A program made the translations under genes and the position numbers. From Corynebacterium stercoris (GTDB lineage Bacteria; Actinomycetota; Actinomycetes; Mycobacteriales; Mycobacteriaceae): a stretch of 50,876 nucleotides of DNA. The notes below the pieces were generated by a model. The model had not been told where the DNA came from and made no database searches. It was given only the letters and a program-made list of their open reading frames with translations. The stretch lies in the NCBI RefSeq assembly GCF_024160105.1, contig NZ_JAMFTQ010000016.1, positions 1 through 50,876 of the forward strand. Reading direction: 5' to 3'. Each line of letters starts with the position of its first letter. Positions within the stretch are counted from its first letter, which is position 1. Positions 49,329-50,876 of the stretch are shown here, piece by piece.

Positions 49329-49748
49329 CTACTCGCCGAGAAGGTCGGTGATGAGCGCACGGACTTTGGCGTCGATGTCGTCGCGGACCAAGCGCATGCG
49401 CTCGCTGCCTTCGATGCCGCGTTTCGACGGTTCGTCGGTAAGCCAACGCTCCAGCGTTCCCCGTGCGTCGGAAGGCATTTCCAGTTGTGCTTCCTCGCCG
49501 ATGAGGATGACGCGGTCTGCGGTGCGCAGCAGTTCAGGGGAGATGGGCTTGGGGTGCCCTGCCGACATGTCGGCGCCGACCTCGGCGAGTGCTTTGATCG
49601 ATTCCGCGTTGAGGGACGTGCCCGGCTGCGTGCCTGCGGAGGAGACGTCGATGCGGCCGCCCGCGTGCTTGGCTGCCAACGACTCGGCCATTTGGGATTT
49701 GCCGCTGTTGCGGACGCAGATGAACAGGACCTGGGGAGTGGGTTGCAT
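49329..49748 (-). CDS. arsC: Arsenate reductase-type low-molecular-weight phosphatase family protein
   Basis: 139 residues of the low-molecular-weight tyrosine phosphatase fold used by thiol-dependent arsenate reductases, which turn arsenate to arsenite for export. The catalytic loop reads CVRNSGKS with nucleophile Cys11. At the place of the usual invariant Arg (C-x5-R-S) there is Lys17. Asp105 in TDEP is the general acid. I recall the K variant from other actinobacterial homologues, so it may be normal for the subfamily. In this genus the reducing thiol would be mycothiol. It lies 15 bases after acr3 on the minus strand. Confidence 0.85.
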   Translation of the reverse strand: MQPTPQVLFICVRNSGKSQMAESLAAKHAGGRIDVSSAGTQPGTSLNAESIKALAEVGADMSAGHPKPISPELLRTADRVILIGEEAQLEMPSDARGTLERWLTDEPSKRGIEGSERMRLVRDDIDAKVRALITDLLGE

Positions 49749-49763
49749 GGGTGCGGGACCTTT

Positions 49764-50738
49764 CTAGGAGGATGGGGTGGTTGCTGGCTGGGTGGCGGGC
49801 AGCGTTGGGTCGCTTGGGAAGAGTTTCGGGCCGAGCCAGCGCATGGCGTACACGAGGCCGACGAGCACTGGGATTTCGATGAGCGGACCGATGGTGCCTG
49901 CGAGTGCCTGGGCTGATGTGGCGCCGAAGGTGCCGATCGAGACGGCAATCGCTAGTTCGAAGTTGTTGCCCGCCGCCGTGAAGGAGACGGAGGCTGCCTG
50001 CGCGTAGCCCATGCCGGAAGCTTTGGACACGACCAGCGCGATGGCGAACATGCCGACGAAGTAGCACAGCAGCGGCAGGGCCAGCGTTGCCACGGTTAAG
50101 GGACGAGCTACGATCTCCTTGCCTTGCAACGAGAACAGCAAAACGATGGTGTAGAGCAGGCCGATCAACGCGAGCGGCGAGATGGCTGGCAGGAAGGTGT
50201 TCTCGTACCAGGTGCGCCCACGAGTCTTTTCGCCGATGATTCGGGACGCGAAACCCGCGAGGAGGGGGATACCGAGAAACACGAGTACCGACCCGACGAT
50301 GGACCAGAACGAGAACTCTGCCGAGGTGACGGGCAGCCCCAGCCAGCCGGGAAGAACTTGCAGGTAGAACCACCCGAGCACCCCGAACATGGCCACCTGG
50401 AAAACGGAGTTGATGGCGACGAGTACCGCCGTTGCCTCTCTGTCGGCGCAGGCGAGATCGGACCACACGAGGACCATGGCAATGCAGCGCGCGAGGCCGA
50501 CGATGATCAACCCGGTGCGCAGTTCAGGCTCGTTCGGGAGGAAGATCCAGGCGAGCGCGAACATGAACGCCGGGCCGACGATCCAGTTCAGGACGATCGA
50601 CACGGCCATCAACCGCTTATCCGTTGCGATTTCGAGCGTTTTATCGAAGCGGACCTTGGCAAGCGGCGGATACATCATGACGAGCAAACCCAGCGCAATG
50701 GGGATGGAAATCCCGCCGACCTCAGCGCGCTCCAGCAC
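49764..50738 (-). CDS. acr3: Arsenite efflux pump Acr3, N-terminally truncated by an IS
   Basis: A 324-codon remnant with the family motifs LVMMYPPLAKVRFDK, LARCIAMVLVWSDLACADREATAVLVAINSVFQ (with the conserved Cys of the WSDLACAD loop) and SFTAAGNNFELAIAVSI (the second pore motif). Acr3 exports arsenite. Full-length relatives have about 40 more residues in front, including the first helix. Here similarity begins at PQLGEVLERAEVGG and stops at the IS3 boundary (about 50755). The GTG at 50738 is the only in-frame start left, so a shortened protein might be made, but it lacks the first helix and the native promoter. I call the gene damaged, probably inactive. Confidence 0.8.
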   Translation of the reverse strand: MLERAEVGGISIPIALGLLVMMYPPLAKVRFDKTLEIATDKRLMAVSIVLNWIVGPAFMFALAWIFLPNEPELRTGLIIVGLARCIAMVLVWSDLACADREATAVLVAINSVFQVAMFGVLGWFYLQVLPGWLGLPVTSAEFSFWSIVGSVLVFLGIPLLAGFASRIIGEKTRGRTWYENTFLPAISPLALIGLLYTIVLLFSLQGKEIVARPLTVATLALPLLCYFVGMFAIALVVSKASGMGYAQAASVSFTAAGNNFELAIAVSIGTFGATSAQALAGTIGPLIEIPVLVGLVYAMRWLGPKLFPSDPTLPATQPATTPSS

Positions 50739-50754
50739 CTCTCCGAGCTGCGGC

Positions 50755-50876
50755 TGAAGCGTCCTGGTTTTCGTTCCGCTTATTGAACGCCCAACGGTTG
50801 GGCGTGTGATTGTTGATAGTAGGCGTCTTCCATCTCTTGTGGGGTGATGTATCCCAATGACTCGTGCAGGCGGTGG
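50755..50876 (-). mobile_element. End of an IS3-family insertion sequence (partial)
   Basis: The right edge holds the 3' end of an IS3-type element: transposase end at 50780-50876 and a likely terminal inverted repeat beginning TGAAGCGTCCTGGTTTTCG at 50755, of the usual TGA...-type. It removed the beginning of acr3. The rest of the element is outside the window. Confidence 0.65.
50780..50876 (-). CDS. IS3-family transposase OrfB, C-terminal fragment (cut by window edge)
   Basis: The 31 visible residues include HRLHESLGYITPQEMEDAYY, the end of the DDE integrase domain of IS3-type OrfB (compare RRHSSLGY-x-TP-x-x-(F/Y)). Stop TAA on the minus strand at 50782-50780. The rest of the gene and OrfA lie outside the window. 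Confidence 0.85.
   Translation of the reverse strand, partial: HRLHESLGYITPQEMEDAYYQQSHAQPLGVQ

Overview
This window is a high-GC actinobacterial chromosome segment spanning the replication origin. It is almost certainly from a Corynebacterium. The evidence is the gene order pcnA, mutT4-type NUDIX, DUF6049, murJ, sigM, trxB, trxA, cwlM, (parB, parA, rsmG), (yidC, yidD, rnpA, rpmH), dnaA, dnaN, recF, dciA, gyrB, gyrA, DUF3566, tRNA-Ile, tRNA-Ala, together with the genus-typical DUF5129 protein, the MurJ-pseudokinase fusion and a catalytically dead CwlM. The species cannot be named from the sequence alone.

Layout, left to right. Positions 1-116 hold the 3' end of an IS30-family transposase that cuts into a DUF5129 membrane protein. 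Next come a dicarboxylate/amino-acid symporter, an MsiK/UgpC-type sugar ABC ATPase and two small membrane proteins (one of the SdpI family). From 4936 to 12422 lies a complete tryptophan operon: leader peptide and attenuator, then trpE, G, D, CF, B, A, with a Rieske lipoprotein gene attached 4 bases after trpA. A VIT1-type transporter, an SBF-type symporter and a small DUF6881-like protein follow. A minus-strand operon encodes pcnA, yqgE, azlC and azlD, and diverges from the plus-strand series mutT4 to cwlM. An AlbA_2/winged-helix protein, a GNAT protein, parB, parA, rsmG, yidC, yidD, rnpA and rpmH are all read leftwards up to the origin.

The origin consists of two clusters of DnaA boxes, one on each side of dnaA (35634-35889 and 37653-37852). 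To the right, dnaN, recF, dciA, gyrB and gyrA are read away from it. A small RHH antitoxin / Doc-like gene pair sits back-to-back with gyrA. Two tRNA genes end the conserved block. The window closes with an arsenic operon (acr3, arsC) whose acr3 5' end was removed by an IS3-family element.

Six parS sites (16-bp ParB-binding palindrome; four perfect, two with one terminal mismatch) lie between 1350 and 19116, 17-35 kb left of dnaA. They form the centromere served by the parAB genes in the same window. Five of the six lie wholly or almost wholly inside protein-coding sequence, giving VSRET or FHVK(H) peptides, and one encodes part of the conserved SPRxV segment of the TrpF domain.

Most genes are well-known housekeeping genes. 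The least explained parts are the toxin-antitoxin-like pair beside gyrA with its helically phased direct repeats, the AlbA_2 regulator with nested inverted repeats over its start, the 30-bp in-frame duplication in azlC, and the IS-truncated genes at both ends. I see no CRISPR array, prophage or obviously new multi-gene defence system.
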